This document shows positions 10,403-21,034 of a stretch of 64,000 nt of DNA, in pieces (within the stretch, counting starts at the first letter, position 1; each line of letters starts with the position of its first letter). The DNA lies in contig CM026400.1 of assembly GCA_014843695.1 (NCBI GenBank), positions 39,732,800 through 39,796,799 on the forward strand. Direction: 5' to 3'. A program made the translations under genes and the position numbers. Origin of the DNA: Archivesica marissinica. Its lineage: Eukaryota > Mollusca > Bivalvia > Venerida > Vesicomyidae. Under the pieces are notes generated by a model. The model was not told the DNA's origin, did no database searches, and worked only from the letters and a program-made list of their open reading frames with translations.

Positions 10403-10977
10403 TCAATGAGGGACCTCGTTGGCTTTTCTATTACCTTCCTTGGCAGATAAAGTCCGATTTATCCCTAAGCGCAAAGCGGTCCTTTCATTTGGAATCCTTT
10501 GTTTTTACTGTTGTTCCCTAACCAGATGTTGCGTTATGATAAATGTGATTTTATCCAAATCATTTTTTTTTAACTTTATTTATTATACAACGATTGCGAA
10601 GCAAGTTTTAACAACTTATATTAATCACTCTCGTTGGCGCGGATGAAAGCGTATATGTGGTCATTCGTGTGGGAGGAAACCGGAGTACCCGGAGAAATCC
10701 CACCTGTCCGATCTGGCGACCAACGTACCAGCTCACATACTTCCCAATTCATGTTAGTTAATTGATTAAAAAAATACCGATTTTTTACCCATTGAATATA
10801 CTGTAGGATATCTGTCGAGATATAGTAACATAATAATTATAATATGAGAAAGTGTTAGAAAATTAATAGCATGATGTGCAAAGGAAGCAACGATAAAAAC
10901 AGAGGAAACCACCTAAGAGGACCTACATACTTTTAGGGCATTTTCAGGGGCAGTAACTCACCATTGTCTCTCATTAC
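10403..10977. mobile_element. MITE family M1, copy 2, with a SINE inserted
   Basis: The ends are AATGAGGGACC and GTCTCTCATT. Internal blocks match copy 1 (TTGGCAGATAAAGTCCGATT, CAACGATAAAAACAGAGGAA). The middle is split by a family C SINE at 10558-10748. Confidence 0.8.
10558..10748 (-). mobile_element. tRNA-derived SINE, family C, 5'-truncated
   Basis: This is the reverse complement of the 3' three quarters of the copy at 43330-43570: CGATTGCGAAGCAAGTTTTA, TTGGCGCGGATGAAAGCG, GGAGGAAACCGGAGTACCC. The tRNA-like head is missing. Confidence 0.85.
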
Positions 10978-11523
10978 AAGACAGGTTATTACTGTTGTTG
11001 GTGTTTAATTTATTAGGCAATTGATATGTTGTTTTGCAACCTTATAACACCGGGCACTTATCACTTGATGTGGACACCGGTGGTGGGGGACTAATGTCTG
11101 TCAAGTCCAATTAGCATAGGTAACGCAGTCGGACTGCATCACAGAATCTGCGCGGGCACTTAACGTGTGGCCCCACTGATGGAATTGGTTCCTGGTCGCT
11201 GTGCCCTAGAAAGTAGTTTTTGTAATCAAGCAGACCATAATTTGATGATGTTTTTAATGTAGAAATTAACTATTTTAATATAATATAATATAACCTGGAC
11301 TACAATTGTATAATAAAACGATAACCACAACTGGACTTAGTGATTGGTTATTGTGACTTCAACCATTACGATTGAAAGAGCCCACGGTGTCACGCGTAGT
11401 GTGACAATACAACACGCATTTATAATATTATTTTATGGCAATACAATATTTGAATTGGTAGTATGATATAACCGTATCTAAACCGACGCAACAAAATTAC
11501 ATTTAGTTTATACAAATATTATT
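10978..11523. other. Intron, no gene
   Basis: AT-rich sequence with a possible old repeat at 11040-11220 (TGATGTGGACACCGGTGG). I see no exon. Confidence 0.5.
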
Positions 11524-11618
11524 TTAGCTCGATTGTGAAACAAGTTCCTACAACATATATTAATCACTCTCGAGACCTCATTCCTGATGACATACATCGT
11601 GAGAAGGGAGAGAGTGTA
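11524..11618 (-). mobile_element. SINE family B fragment (3' half)
   Basis: TTAGCTCGATTGTGAAACAAG, TTAATCACTCTCGAGACCTC and ATTCCTGATG match the 3' part of the copies at 48909-49117 and 19014-19211. Confidence 0.8.
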
Positions 11619-12309
11619 CATACGGTAATCGTATATGTTCCAAAACAAGTCCAAGTTATAAGTGTTTATTTAAATAAATGTCTACGGTGTGCCCAAGCAC
11701 CATATGGCGCTTTCAATAATCCCAGTTCGTCTTCCCCTAATCTAAATGTATCTCATCTTTTATAGAGAAGCAAGCTTGGACATGTATTCCATAAAATGTC
11801 AAGCTACATATGTTCCAGTAAACATGTTTGGCATAACTGCCATTCAATATATCAATTCGGATATATTGTTTTGGTGCAAACACATGCTTGTACGGAAAAT
11901 AACATGTTAATATTTTGAAAGTGTACAGTTTAAACTTAAAACATCAGCGTACATTTCTGATGTAATAGCACACATGTGTGGGAAAACCTTTAATATGCTG
12001 ATCAGGCATACATGTAAGGGATGTCCACGCCAAGCATACTTGTTTATCTGCCAAATGTACTTGCTTCTCTGCCAACATAAACAGTTAGTACAGTTCCATG
12101 TATAATTGCCTTGTATCGTATACAGCATTATTATAAATGGACCAATACTCATGAATATGTATCATGCTATACAACTAATTATGGAGGTAATTAATTAACA
12201 TAATCAACATATAACCCCATTATGTTACACGAGAAGCGGCAACGGGGAATTTAAATGCCTTGTCTAAAAGCACAATCGTAACGGCTAGAGCTGTGTGCGA
12301 ACTAAGGGC
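11619..12309. other. Intron with a small SINE B head fragment
   Basis: Bases 12236-12296 (GGGGAATTTAAATGCCTTGT, GCACAATCGTAACGGCTAGA) match the inner part of SINE family B on the minus strand. The rest is AT-rich with nothing I recognise. Confidence 0.5.
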
Positions 12310-12490
12310 CATTTTTTTAAATAATATTTTATTGCTTTTATCTTCTAGTTACATTTATACATGCATGCAACAACAAATCTATGTAATACTGATATAACAC
12401 AAATTAGTACACTGCACTAGTTAACGATTAAATGTAAAAAAAGCAAATGGGTCGGGCTACAAGTTATAACAACATTATTAACAGCCCTTA
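12310..12490 (-). mobile_element. LINE 3' UTR with polyA signal
   Basis: On the minus strand it ends AAAAGCAATAAAATATTATT. It lies downstream of the LINE relic at 12839-14700 in the same orientation and shares sequence with 6985-7170. Confidence 0.5.
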
Positions 12491-12838
12491 TGTCAAAATT
12501 TCGGATGAAAACCAATGTTGGAAAGCAATAATTTGATATGTAGTATAGAATATGCGTCTATGAGAAATAGAAGAAGTACAAAACAACAAAGAAACACGAA
12601 AAGTATCATACGAAAGGTAAGTAAGCACACACACAGACACATACAATATAGAAGAAAGAAAAAGGATAGTAAAATGAGAGAGAAATAATGAAAAAGTAAA
12701 AAAAGAAACAAATAAATGTTCCCTCCGCCACCACCACACTAATTCAGATTTTCAGTTTAAGAAAATACTCTAATGAAGTACGCGCATGACATACGTGAGC
12801 ATTGTGCCAAGAACAGGACAATTAACTATACATATATA

Positions 12839-14700
12839 TTAAACAAACCACCGCGTTGTTTTTATATACTTTTGAATATCTTTGAATAATTGAGTGTTCT
12901 GTTGGTCTGATAACTGTTCTATTCCATATAGTAATTTTGTTGTGTTTAGCGGATGAAATTCATGAGTTTTTCTAAACAGTTGTATACGTTCATTTCTGTA
13001 ATATTTACATCTAAAGAAGTAATGTTCAGGGTCTTCAATGCCATGACCACAAACACAATTTGGAGTATCTCTTAAGAAATTGGTATGTAAATGAGCGTTT
13101 AAGTTGCTACATACATTACGGATACGCGCATGATGAACACTACTGAAACGTTCGCCTGTAGTAAAATAGATTGGTAGCCTACTGTTGCACCCTTGTACTT
13201 GATTTTAATTTTGGATTTAAAATCCATCAGTGAATAGGCATCTCGAAAAGAGTGATCAAGTTTATTCCACATATCTTGTGATGACGGAATTGTCGATTGG
13301 GAATAGTTATTTAAACGTCTTGGTAGTGTCACGAAATTATCTCTGTTTCGCAATTGATATGTAACAGTTTGTTCAACAGTTTCTGGAATAATTTCTTTTA
13401 AATAAGAAGGTAAAGCATTGTGTTTACTACGATACATTAAAATAAGCTTTTGCATTTCTCGTCGTTCAGATAGAGATGTCCAACCAATTTCTTTCAAAAG
13501 CCGGTGAATACTAACGGAACGGGTTAGACCAGTGACAATTCTTGCGGCTTCATATTGCAGTTTCTCAAGAGTTTCCTTTTCGTACACAGTACAGTTGTCC
13601 CAAACAATAGAGGAATACTCGAGTATTGGCCGCAAGTAAGAAATATAAATTTGATTTAATGACGAACGATTTAACTTGAATTTTAACAATTTCATAGACC
13701 CCAGTACCTTTGATGCTGATTTTATTATGTTATTAATATGCTGATGCCAACTACCGTCACTAGATAAGGTTAATCCTAGGTGCTTGTGATTGTCTACAAA
13801 ATCTAAAATACTATTATCAAAGGTAAGTGACGGACAAGTAATATTGCAGAATGAAAAGAACATAACTTCAGTTTTTAACTGGTTAAACGTTACAAGCCAT
13901 TGTTTGGACCATCTGGAAATCTTATCCAAATCATGATTCAGATTTGTTTCAATTTCGTGAGCAACGTTAGACGAAACTGCTAGTGAACTATCGTCTGCAA
14001 AGAGTCTCGTGGTGCTAATTAAGTTGTCGGCGATATCGTTAACATAAATAAGAAATAAAAGTGGTCCAAGTACAGAGCCTTGTGGTACTCCTGCATTAAT
14101 GTTTCTGGTATTAGAGAATGTCTGTCCAACAAAAACTTTTTGAGATCTTTGTGACAAATAGTGATTTATCCATTGTAGTAAATATTCATTAATTCCTTAT
14201 TGTGTTAATTTGTAAGTTAAGCCTTTGTGCCATACTCTGTCGAATGCCTTGGATATATCACAGAAGACCATGCATGTAGCTTTTCGTTCATCGAAGGCTT
14301 TGCATATTTGGTTGTAAATATCGATTAACTGGAAAACTGTTGAATGTCCCGGTAAAAATCCTGATTGTAATTTGTAAATCAAGTTGTTGGCATTTAGGTA
14401 ATTGTGCATATGTTTGAAAACAACCCTTTCCATAACCTTGCCAACACAGCTTATTAATGAAATAGGTCTGTAATTAGAAGGTAATGACCTGTCACCTTTC
14501 TTAAAAAGCGGCATTACATTTGCAACTAGACGGATATATGAATTCTTGAATAGACCTATTAAAAATAATGCATAGAGGATAAGAAGATGTTTTTGCGGTT
14601 TCTCTCAACATTCTGTGGCTTATTTCATCAGGACCACTTGCTTTATTAACAACTAGATTAGACAACACATCGATGACGTCTTGTTGTGTTATGCCATTTG
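12839..14700 (-). pseudogene. Non-LTR retrotransposon (LINE) reverse transcriptase, 5'-truncated and broken
   Basis: The RT motifs appear in order on the minus strand: NYRPISLISCVGKVMERVVF, SGFLPGHSTVFQL and FCDISKAFDRVWHKGL (14514-14197), then GVPQGSVLGPLLFLIYVNDI and the catalytic LFADDSS (14157-13099). A Cys-rich tail (CVCGHGIEDPEHYFFRC) ends at TAA 12839-12841. The breaks are a frame change near 14523, a single in-frame TAA at 14197-14199 and a frame change near 13190. The 5' part (endonuclease, ORF1) is absent beyond about 14700. The polymerase style resembles Jockey/CR1-like LINEs, but the clade is not settled. The element is intronic and in the same orientation as the host gene. Confidence 0.9.
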
Positions 14701-14734
14701 CAAACTGGACTCAAGTGATGGGTATCTCCATCGA

Positions 14735-14922
14735 ATTATTAATACATATATTATGTTAAATGAACATGAGCAAATGACGAGTTATTACTACGTATATTAT
14801 GTTAAATGAACATGAGCAAATGACGAGTTATTAATACATATAGTATGTTAAATGAACATGAACAAATGACGAGTTATTAATACGTATATTATGTTAAATG
14901 GAAATGAACAAATTATTAATAA
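14735..14922. repeat. 46-bp tandem repeat, 4 copies, beside a splice donor
   Basis: Units contain TATATTATGTTAAATGAACA and GCAAATGACGAGTTATTA; starts fall at 14736, 14782, 14828 and 14874. The array ends about 12 bp from the donor of exon 15040-14935. Confidence 0.95.
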
Positions 14923-14934
14923 GTTTCCCTTTAC

Positions 14935-15040
14935 CGACACTGGGGTCCATCGGTATCAACTTTGCAGTAAAAACCTTCTGCACACGGCGCCAGTAACAGT
15001 TCACGAATTTCGCACGGATCGCTCACATTGTCTGGTAACA
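14935..15040 (-). CDS. Cys-rich extracellular exon (phase 1-2)
   Basis: The acceptor is CTCTTATTTCAG and the donor CG|GTAAAG. Entering in phase 1 it reads LPDNVSDPCEIRELLLAPCA then EGFYCKVDTDGPQC. Four cysteines, NVS as a possible N-glycosylation site, no EGF consensus. If the donor were not used, the frame would stop at once (CGG TAA). The phase match to micro-exon 10161-10130 and the membrane exon after it favours splicing. By order it is the last cysteine-bearing extracellular segment before the membrane. Confidence 0.75.
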
Positions 15041-15550
15041 CTGAAATAAGAGAACTACTTAGTAATTGTGACTATGTTAGCAAACGACCACGTACAGTGA
15101 ACCTAAATATAATCATGTGACGTTGTCTGTTGTGATCATTCATTTTAATTGTCGGTAGTTTCATAGCGTGTATGTAGTTTCATAGCGTAGCTATGAATAA
15201 GCTGTGTGACGTCATTTTCCGCGCTCTTGCTGGCGTATTTTCTTTATTATTTCTCCAAAATACCTCTACTTTACTTATTTAGGTATGTAAACCAGGTTAT
15301 ATTCGTTCTGTATTATTTGCCTTGGTATTCGTGAAGCTTTCCTTTTAACATGTCGCTGTTGATACGAGTTCGTTCTAGTGGAATTTATGACATTCGCGGC
15401 TATTTTTCTAGAATTCAAGATGGGAGATATCGCTCATTATATTCTTTACAATACATAATGTCACTGACTTCCCATCTATTGTACACATCCTACCCTCTTC
15501 ATGCAGACTAATCAGTTACTAGCAGCACGGTGGAAGATGTAGGCAACGAG
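15041..15550. other. Intron, nothing recognised
   Basis: Moderately AT-rich with a duplicated TTTCATAGCGTAGCTATGAA stretch near 15160-15200. No exon or known repeat is seen. Confidence 0.5.
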
Positions 15551-15552
15551 TG

Positions 15553-15838
15553 TGTGTTTTACGTTTATTTATCGTCGCTACCGGTTGCCCATATGAGCGA
15601 CGCCTCCTGAAGATATTAGTAATTTTAGATTATTGGAGGATAGTGCATGATACAGACAGAGACCCATTCCAGAGTCTCCTCTGGTTCTTTTACGTGCACG
15701 GTGTAAAGAACCGACACCAGACCTCGGTTTAACGTCCCATCTGACAGACTGTTAATTTTATTATGGTCAGACGGGGGATCGAACCTGCGATCCCTGGATT
15801 ACCGGTCCAGCGTGTTACCACTGGACTACAGATCCGTA
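15553..15838 (-). mobile_element. tRNA-derived SINE, family A, full length
   Basis: Reverse complement of the copy at 2691-2990: ACGTTTATTTATCGTCGCTA through TGTTACCACTGGACTACAGA, with both internal promoter boxes intact. Confidence 0.93.
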
Positions 15839-16009
15839 GGCAGCGAGAGATCCCAACTTGATTTAAATAGGAGGTAAATTGCGTATGAACTGTGGAACTT
15901 TTTCTAATGTCAGATGTAAATATATATATTACGAGATTTCGCATGGATGATGGAACAATAATTAACTATTACCCAGAAGATATGTTAAAAAAGTTTCGTT
16001 TGTGTTTTC

Positions 16010-16495
16010 CAATGAATGATAAGAGTTTTCTCAGTGAAAGAAAACTCAATCTTCCATTGCTTTGAAACAGTGAAAGATGGCATTTTCTCTGCCTCTGCTT
16101 GAGTTTCGATATGTTAGTTTTTTCTGACAATCATGCACAGTTAATTATTAAGTAATATATTCTAATGAATTTGTTTGTCTGTAGTTTTAATTTTGACAGC
16201 AAAGTACCTTGAAAATTGTACCGGAACTATTTGTTATTACGGAAGTTCACGCTAACAGACGTGGTTGTGCTGTTGTGTATTGTAGTGTAATGAGGCTCCC
16301 GACAGGGCAGTTAAAATGAAAATGTTTGAAAAACAAATATTATATTAGCCAAAATCTTTGGAAATCATAAAAAAGAAGATTTGTGTTTATTAGTGTAAGT
16401 CTAATCTAGTCTAAGTGTAATCTCGTGATCACTCCTGGAAATAACATCCCATCTTACACTAATAAACGCAAATATCCTCTATTTAGTGATTTTCC
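16010..16495. repeat. Intragenic duplicate of 20575-21028
   Basis: Shared blocks in the same order: AATGAATG, TTGAAACAGTGAAA, AATGAATTTGTTTGTCTGTA, GTTGTGTATTGTAG, CCGACAGGGCAGTTAAA and AATATCCTCTAT. The other copy ends at the splice donor of the Ig exon; here the exon is missing. Confidence 0.85.
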
Positions 16496-17810
16496 ATTGG
16501 CGATTGAATAATAATATAATTATAATGTAATATATTTTAATGAATTTGTTTTTTCTGTTGTATCGGAGCGGTGGTTCGTGAGATTTTATTCGCGACAACC
16601 TCCATTTTAACAACTCTGAAAAGGCTACACCAATGGACTATAATTTTGAAATTTGGCAACATTGGCTAAGTGGTTTGGATAAAGAGGAAGTTTGATATCA
16701 ATATTAAAAGAACCATATTTTGACCTTTCGGCAATCATCTTGGATGAGACAAAATCATTTGATTGTGATAATCCAACACAAATCAGAGCGATCGCGTCGT
16801 CGATACCTTAGATTTGATAAATGACATCACAATATTTGCTCAAATATAAAATATGACCTCAATTTGACCTCCCGTGCGACGCCCAATTTTGGTCTCAGGG
16901 TCATCATTTGAACAACTTTGAAAAGGTATTGTACCTCGATCAGTTCTACCAAGAATCGTCATAATCCGGCTGGTGGTTCATGAGAAGTTTATTTTTAAAG
17001 GAATTTGTGCTATTTTTAGATGGTGGCCTTGGATTTCAGGAAAACTTTATTTTAACATCTTTGAAAAGGCTTCACCCAAGGATCAAACAAGTATAGTTTC
17101 TTGAGTTCGTGAGAAGAAAACGTTTGAAATCACTCATAATAGGTTGAACTATTGACTGCGATGTTGGATTTTAGACAGCGGCCATCTTAATTACGTAATG
17201 GCGTGAATTTAACAATTATGTAATCCCCCACCTAAGTATCATGACCATAAATGGTGGCTATAGACCCAATGATTACTCAAGACGATTGAAAGAAATGTTC
17301 AGGGACGACGGACAAACACGTTGTGGTAGCAATACCTTACATGAGCTCACATGAGCTAACTCCAGTGAGCTAATATAATGTTAATACATCTACCATATTA
17401 ATATTATTAATGTAATATTGTGTATAATATGTATGTACATTGCATTGCCAAATATAAAGTGATTGACGATTTTGCAATAAAACATGTTCTATTCTGTAAA
17501 TAGTTCAACACACTCCTGGTCTCGTATATCCACTTATACTATCTAGTTGCCATGTTTCAACGTGTAAAAAGAATATATAATCTTCAGACTAGTACAGGAC
17601 ATTTGGTTGGGAAACTATTTTCCCAAATGAAAGAGCAAACTATATCTTTTCAGTATAATAATGCACCAAAGCTTAAGTTATATGGCGATCCAACAACTGT
17701 ATTTGGTGGAAGAAGGTCCCGGATGTCCATCTGAGCAGTATTGCATACTCGGACATGGGTAGAACTACCGACATTCGGCCAGCTAGCAGTATAGATCTCC
17801 TCACTTAAAA
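16496..17810. other. Intron, no gene recognised
   Basis: AT-rich unique sequence with several CTTTGAAAAGG-like blocks (16610, 16915, 17055) that suggest an old low-copy repeat. No exon with good splice sites is seen. Confidence 0.5.
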
Positions 17811-18112
17811 TAATGAGAGACATTACTGGTTTTTCTATTACCTCCCTTGATGGATAAAGTCAGATGTATCCCTAAATGTATATTGGTCCTTTTAGTTGGA
17901 ATTCTTTGTTTTTACTTTTAGGTATCCATTGGACATGCTAAAGGATATCTGTCGAGATTTCATAGTTTCATAATTATAAAACGAGAATACGGATGAGAAT
18001 GGAAAATATGTGGTGCTAAGGAAACGACGATAAAAACAGAGGAAACCAATTAAGAGGACCAATATATTATTATGAGTATTCAGGGGCAGTAACTGACTAA
18101 TGGTTCTCATTC
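17811..18112. mobile_element. MITE family M1, copy 3
   Basis: Starts AATGAGAGACATTACTGG and ends CAGTAACTGACTAATGG then TTCTCATT, with the internal ACGACGATAAAAACAGAGGA block. It is shorter than copy 1 by internal deletion. Confidence 0.85.
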
Positions 18113-18647
18113 GGCACCCATCTTTCGGTTAAACGGCGGCCATCCATTACATGGCGGTCGCTCTGCGATAAGTCTGCCTTCTTAATGAGCTTCATTTCCG
18201 AATGTTCAAAAATTTGTATTTGTTATTGGGTTTGGAATTACAATTGGAACAAATAAATTAATTTAAAAAGAACACAAAACGAGTAAAGCATGCATCCGTG
18301 ATTTGAAGCGATCATAACTGCTCGGCCACAGGTCTCGCCAAACCGGAGATTTAACTGAAACAATTCGACTAATTACCTCGGTGACGTCATGATACAACCG
18401 GGTCATCAAACAATCACTTTGGAACACTAGGGTTATCACAGCTAAGCTAGAACTAGATAAAATACAACTTCTTGTGACATTTGGATGAGTTGCTAACACG
18501 TTTGGGTCCTAATCATACCATGATATGACCTACTATATGTGATTGTCTTATCGTGAGGCTCAGGGCAACCTGCGGTGCAATCATGACAATGTCCGGAAAT
18601 ATGACTGCGCATGTGCATTACATTGAGAATGACCCATATAAACCTAC
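18113..18647. other. Intron, nothing recognised
   Basis: Includes GC-richer stretches around 18120-18180 and 18290-18420. ORFs here lack splice signals or domain signatures. Confidence 0.5.
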
Positions 18648-18770
18648 CTGTGCAGTTGTGCAGGTCAGCTTGTAGGGTGAACCCAGATTGACAGCTGCAG
18701 TTGAATGTACCAATGTAGTTATGACACTGCTGATGGCAGCCACCATTGTCCTCTTCACATTCATTAACGT
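18648..18770 (-). CDS. Calcium-binding EGF domain exon (EGF 9)
   Basis: The acceptor is ACATTTCTAG and the donor CACAG|GTAGGT; 123 bp, phase 1-1. It reads [20 protein letters not shown] then [20 protein letters not shown]. It has six cysteines, the calcium ligand start x-N-E-C and the Asx-hydroxylation pattern C-x-N-x4-F-x-C-x-C. It lies after the Ig exon and EGF 8, and is the EGF nearest the membrane. Confidence 0.92.
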
Positions 18771-18837
18771 CTAGAAATGTCATATTAATTAGAGTTAAAC
18801 CTGTGTCCATATTCCCAATATGTTACGTTGTTATGAA

Positions 18838-18922
18838 TGTGCCCTCTATTAAGCAGCTACCTGTGCTAAGCAGCCACTTTGTGGGATTCCCTTGGCTGGC
18901 TGCTTAGGCAGACTTGACTGTA
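18838..18922. mobile_element. MITE family M2 fragment
   Basis: CTGTGCTAAGCAGCCACTTT, TTGGCTGGCTGCTTAGGC and a terminal TTGACTGTA match one end of the element at 50792-50981. Confidence 0.6.
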
Positions 18923-19013
18923 TTTACAATAATAATTATACACTGTGTATAACGATGAATTGCATAATATTATATTTATTAATTTTTTAGTTGATATGAA
19001 ATAGTTTCATTTC

Positions 19014-19211
19014 TTTTAGCTCGATTGCATAAACAAGTTCTTACAACTATCGAGAGCTCATTCCTGATGGAATCCATCGCCACTAGGGAAAGAGAAGAGG
19101 GATATGGAATTTAAATGCCCTGCCTTAGGGCACAATCGTAACGGCTCCAGCTGGACGCGAACGCGGGCTGTTCCCATCTAAAGCGAACGCACTACCACTG
19201 CGCTAGCATGA
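19014..19211 (-). mobile_element. tRNA-derived SINE, family B
   Basis: TTTTAGCTCGATTGCATAAAC (3' end) through GGCACAATCGTAACGGCTCC to the tRNA-like head GCACTACCACTGCGCTAGC, on the minus strand. Confidence 0.9.
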
Positions 19212-19495
19212 TTCCAATCGAATGTATTTGCAATCTTTAAAGATATACCTGTTTTCGATTCCGTTCTTATGATACATGTTTTACAGTATGACAGTATATC
19301 GCATAGACTGTTGTAAATTTATTGTGCAATAGTGGATTTCATAGCAAATATGCAATTGTTTCGTTCTTCTAAACATCCTAAATATAGATAACCTGAAAGT
19401 AGCCCAAAAATGAAATCACTGTGCACACTTAGCTGTATTTCCGTATGGTTAAACAGGCATATCCTACCACAGACAACCCTATCCTGGCTTGGTAG

Positions 19496-19503
19496 GACAG
19501 ACG

Positions 19504-19534
<31 letters not shown>

Positions 19535-19584
19535 AGACAGACAGACAGAGACAGACAGACATACAGACAGACAGACAAAGAGAC

Positions 19585-19680
<96 letters not shown>

Positions 19681-19681
19681 C

Positions 19682-19712
<31 letters not shown>

Positions 19713-19736
19713 CAGACAAGACAGACAAGACAGACA

Positions 19737-19804
<68 letters not shown>
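19496..19804. repeat. (GACA)n microsatellite
   Basis: About 75 units of ACAG/GACA with GACAAGACAGACAAGA interruptions near 19708-19740. The Asp-Arg-Gln-Thr and Cys-Leu-Ser-Val readings come from the 4-bp period. Confidence 0.98.
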
Positions 19805-19875
19805 GTAGCCTTCTTTTCTACGTCGTGGGTTAATGAAGAAACATGAATATGTAAGTATGTCAATTATGTAAATAC

Positions 19876-19998
19876 CGGAACAAGAAACCCCATCCTCCTC
19901 AATTCCATATCCGTTGTAGCACGTACAAACATATGACCCGATGGTATTGTTACATAACTGTGTGCAGTTACCATTATCTGTTTCACATTCGTCATCAT
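19876..19998 (-). CDS. Calcium-binding EGF domain exon (EGF 8)
   Basis: The acceptor is TTTTCTGTGTAG and the donor TTCCG|GTATTT; 123 bp, phase 1-1. It reads DDECETDNGNCTQLCNNTIG then SYVCTCYNGYGIEEDGVSCS. Six cysteines, the D-D-E-C calcium start, the Asx-hydroxylation pattern (C-N-N-x4-Y-x-C-x-C), and two possible N-glycosylation sites (NCT, NNT). Same size and phase as the other EGF exons, and directly downstream of the Ig exon in the transcript. Confidence 0.9.
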
Positions 19999-20111
19999 CT
20001 ACACAGAAAATACAGAAACATGTACATATACATTATTTATGCATATGATTCTTTGCATTGGTTGTTAATTTTCGAATTCGTCATCTGTTAAACAGAAAGT
20101 CGAGAACATTG

Positions 20112-20232
20112 TACAGTGACAACTGTGTTAAACAGCCATTCAAGGGAAGCACAGCAAGTTTCCGCTTAACACAGACGTAGTGTGGTGCTTAATAGAGGTG
20201 ACGTGACCACTGTCACATTTTTACTGTACACA
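20112..20232. mobile_element. MITE family M2, short copy
   Basis: Ends GTACAGTGACA and TGTCACATTTTTACTGTAC, with AACTGTGTTAAACAGCCATT inside, related to 50792-50981. Confidence 0.6.
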
Positions 20233-20574
20233 CACGAGACATTATTCATATACCGGCATATGAATGTATGATTCTGTGAACGTTATAATTTGACATTTGT
20301 ATTGCAGTTAAACTGAAGAATACATCTGTTTAATTAAAGTTACCATACAAATTCATCACTATTTGGTCACTACAATCATATTATGTTGAATAATGTAACG
20401 AGTCACATTCAATATAATTATAAATATCAATAAATATGAATTCCATAGACATTCAGTAAAATATCTGATTTTAGATTTCTGTGGTTGCAGTTTGCTTAAT
20501 ACAGTATGATGGCACCATCTCGATTAATAACCGAGTCTGCACTGTATCGGTATTATATAACTAGTTAATGTATG

Positions 20575-21028
20575 CTTTCTAATGAATGGTAGATTTGAAA
20601 CAGTGAAATATGGCATTTTATCTGTCACTGTATTCCTCCGCGGTTGGATGTACTTTTATATTTTAGCTATTTTCTGATAATCACGAACAGTAAAGTAATA
20701 TATTCTAATGAATTTGTTTGTCTGTAGTTTTTAATTATGACAGCAAACAGAAACTAACTTGAACATTATACCGTACTTATTTCTTATTACGGAATTTTAC
20801 AGTAACAGAAGTGGCTGTGCGGTTGTGTATTGTAGAACAATGAAGCTCCGACAGGGCAGTTAAATTGAATAAAATATGAAAACAAAATTAATATTATATC
20901 AGCCAAAATCATTGGAAATCATAAAAGAAAAAGAATATTAATGCCACTCGTGGAAATACATATTTCGATGGTATCACTGGATGGAATAAAATCCTATCTT
21001 ATACTAATAAACATAAATATCCTCTATG
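20575..21028. repeat. Intragenic duplicate of 16010-16495, ending at the Ig-exon donor
   Basis: Same ordered blocks as 16010-16495. The final shared AATATCCTCTAT is followed within one base by the ACTTAC of the Ig-exon donor (21029-21034). Confidence 0.85.
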
Positions 21029-21034
21029 ACTTAC

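Noticed and set aside
12488..12739. Phe/Ser/Leu-rich minus-strand ORFs
   Set aside because: Low-complexity purine-rich DNA (GAAAGAAAAAGG...) on the plus strand; no domain or splice context.
19410..19863. Asp-Arg-Gln-Thr and Cys-Leu-Ser-Val ORFs
   Set aside because: Pure (GACA)n microsatellite.
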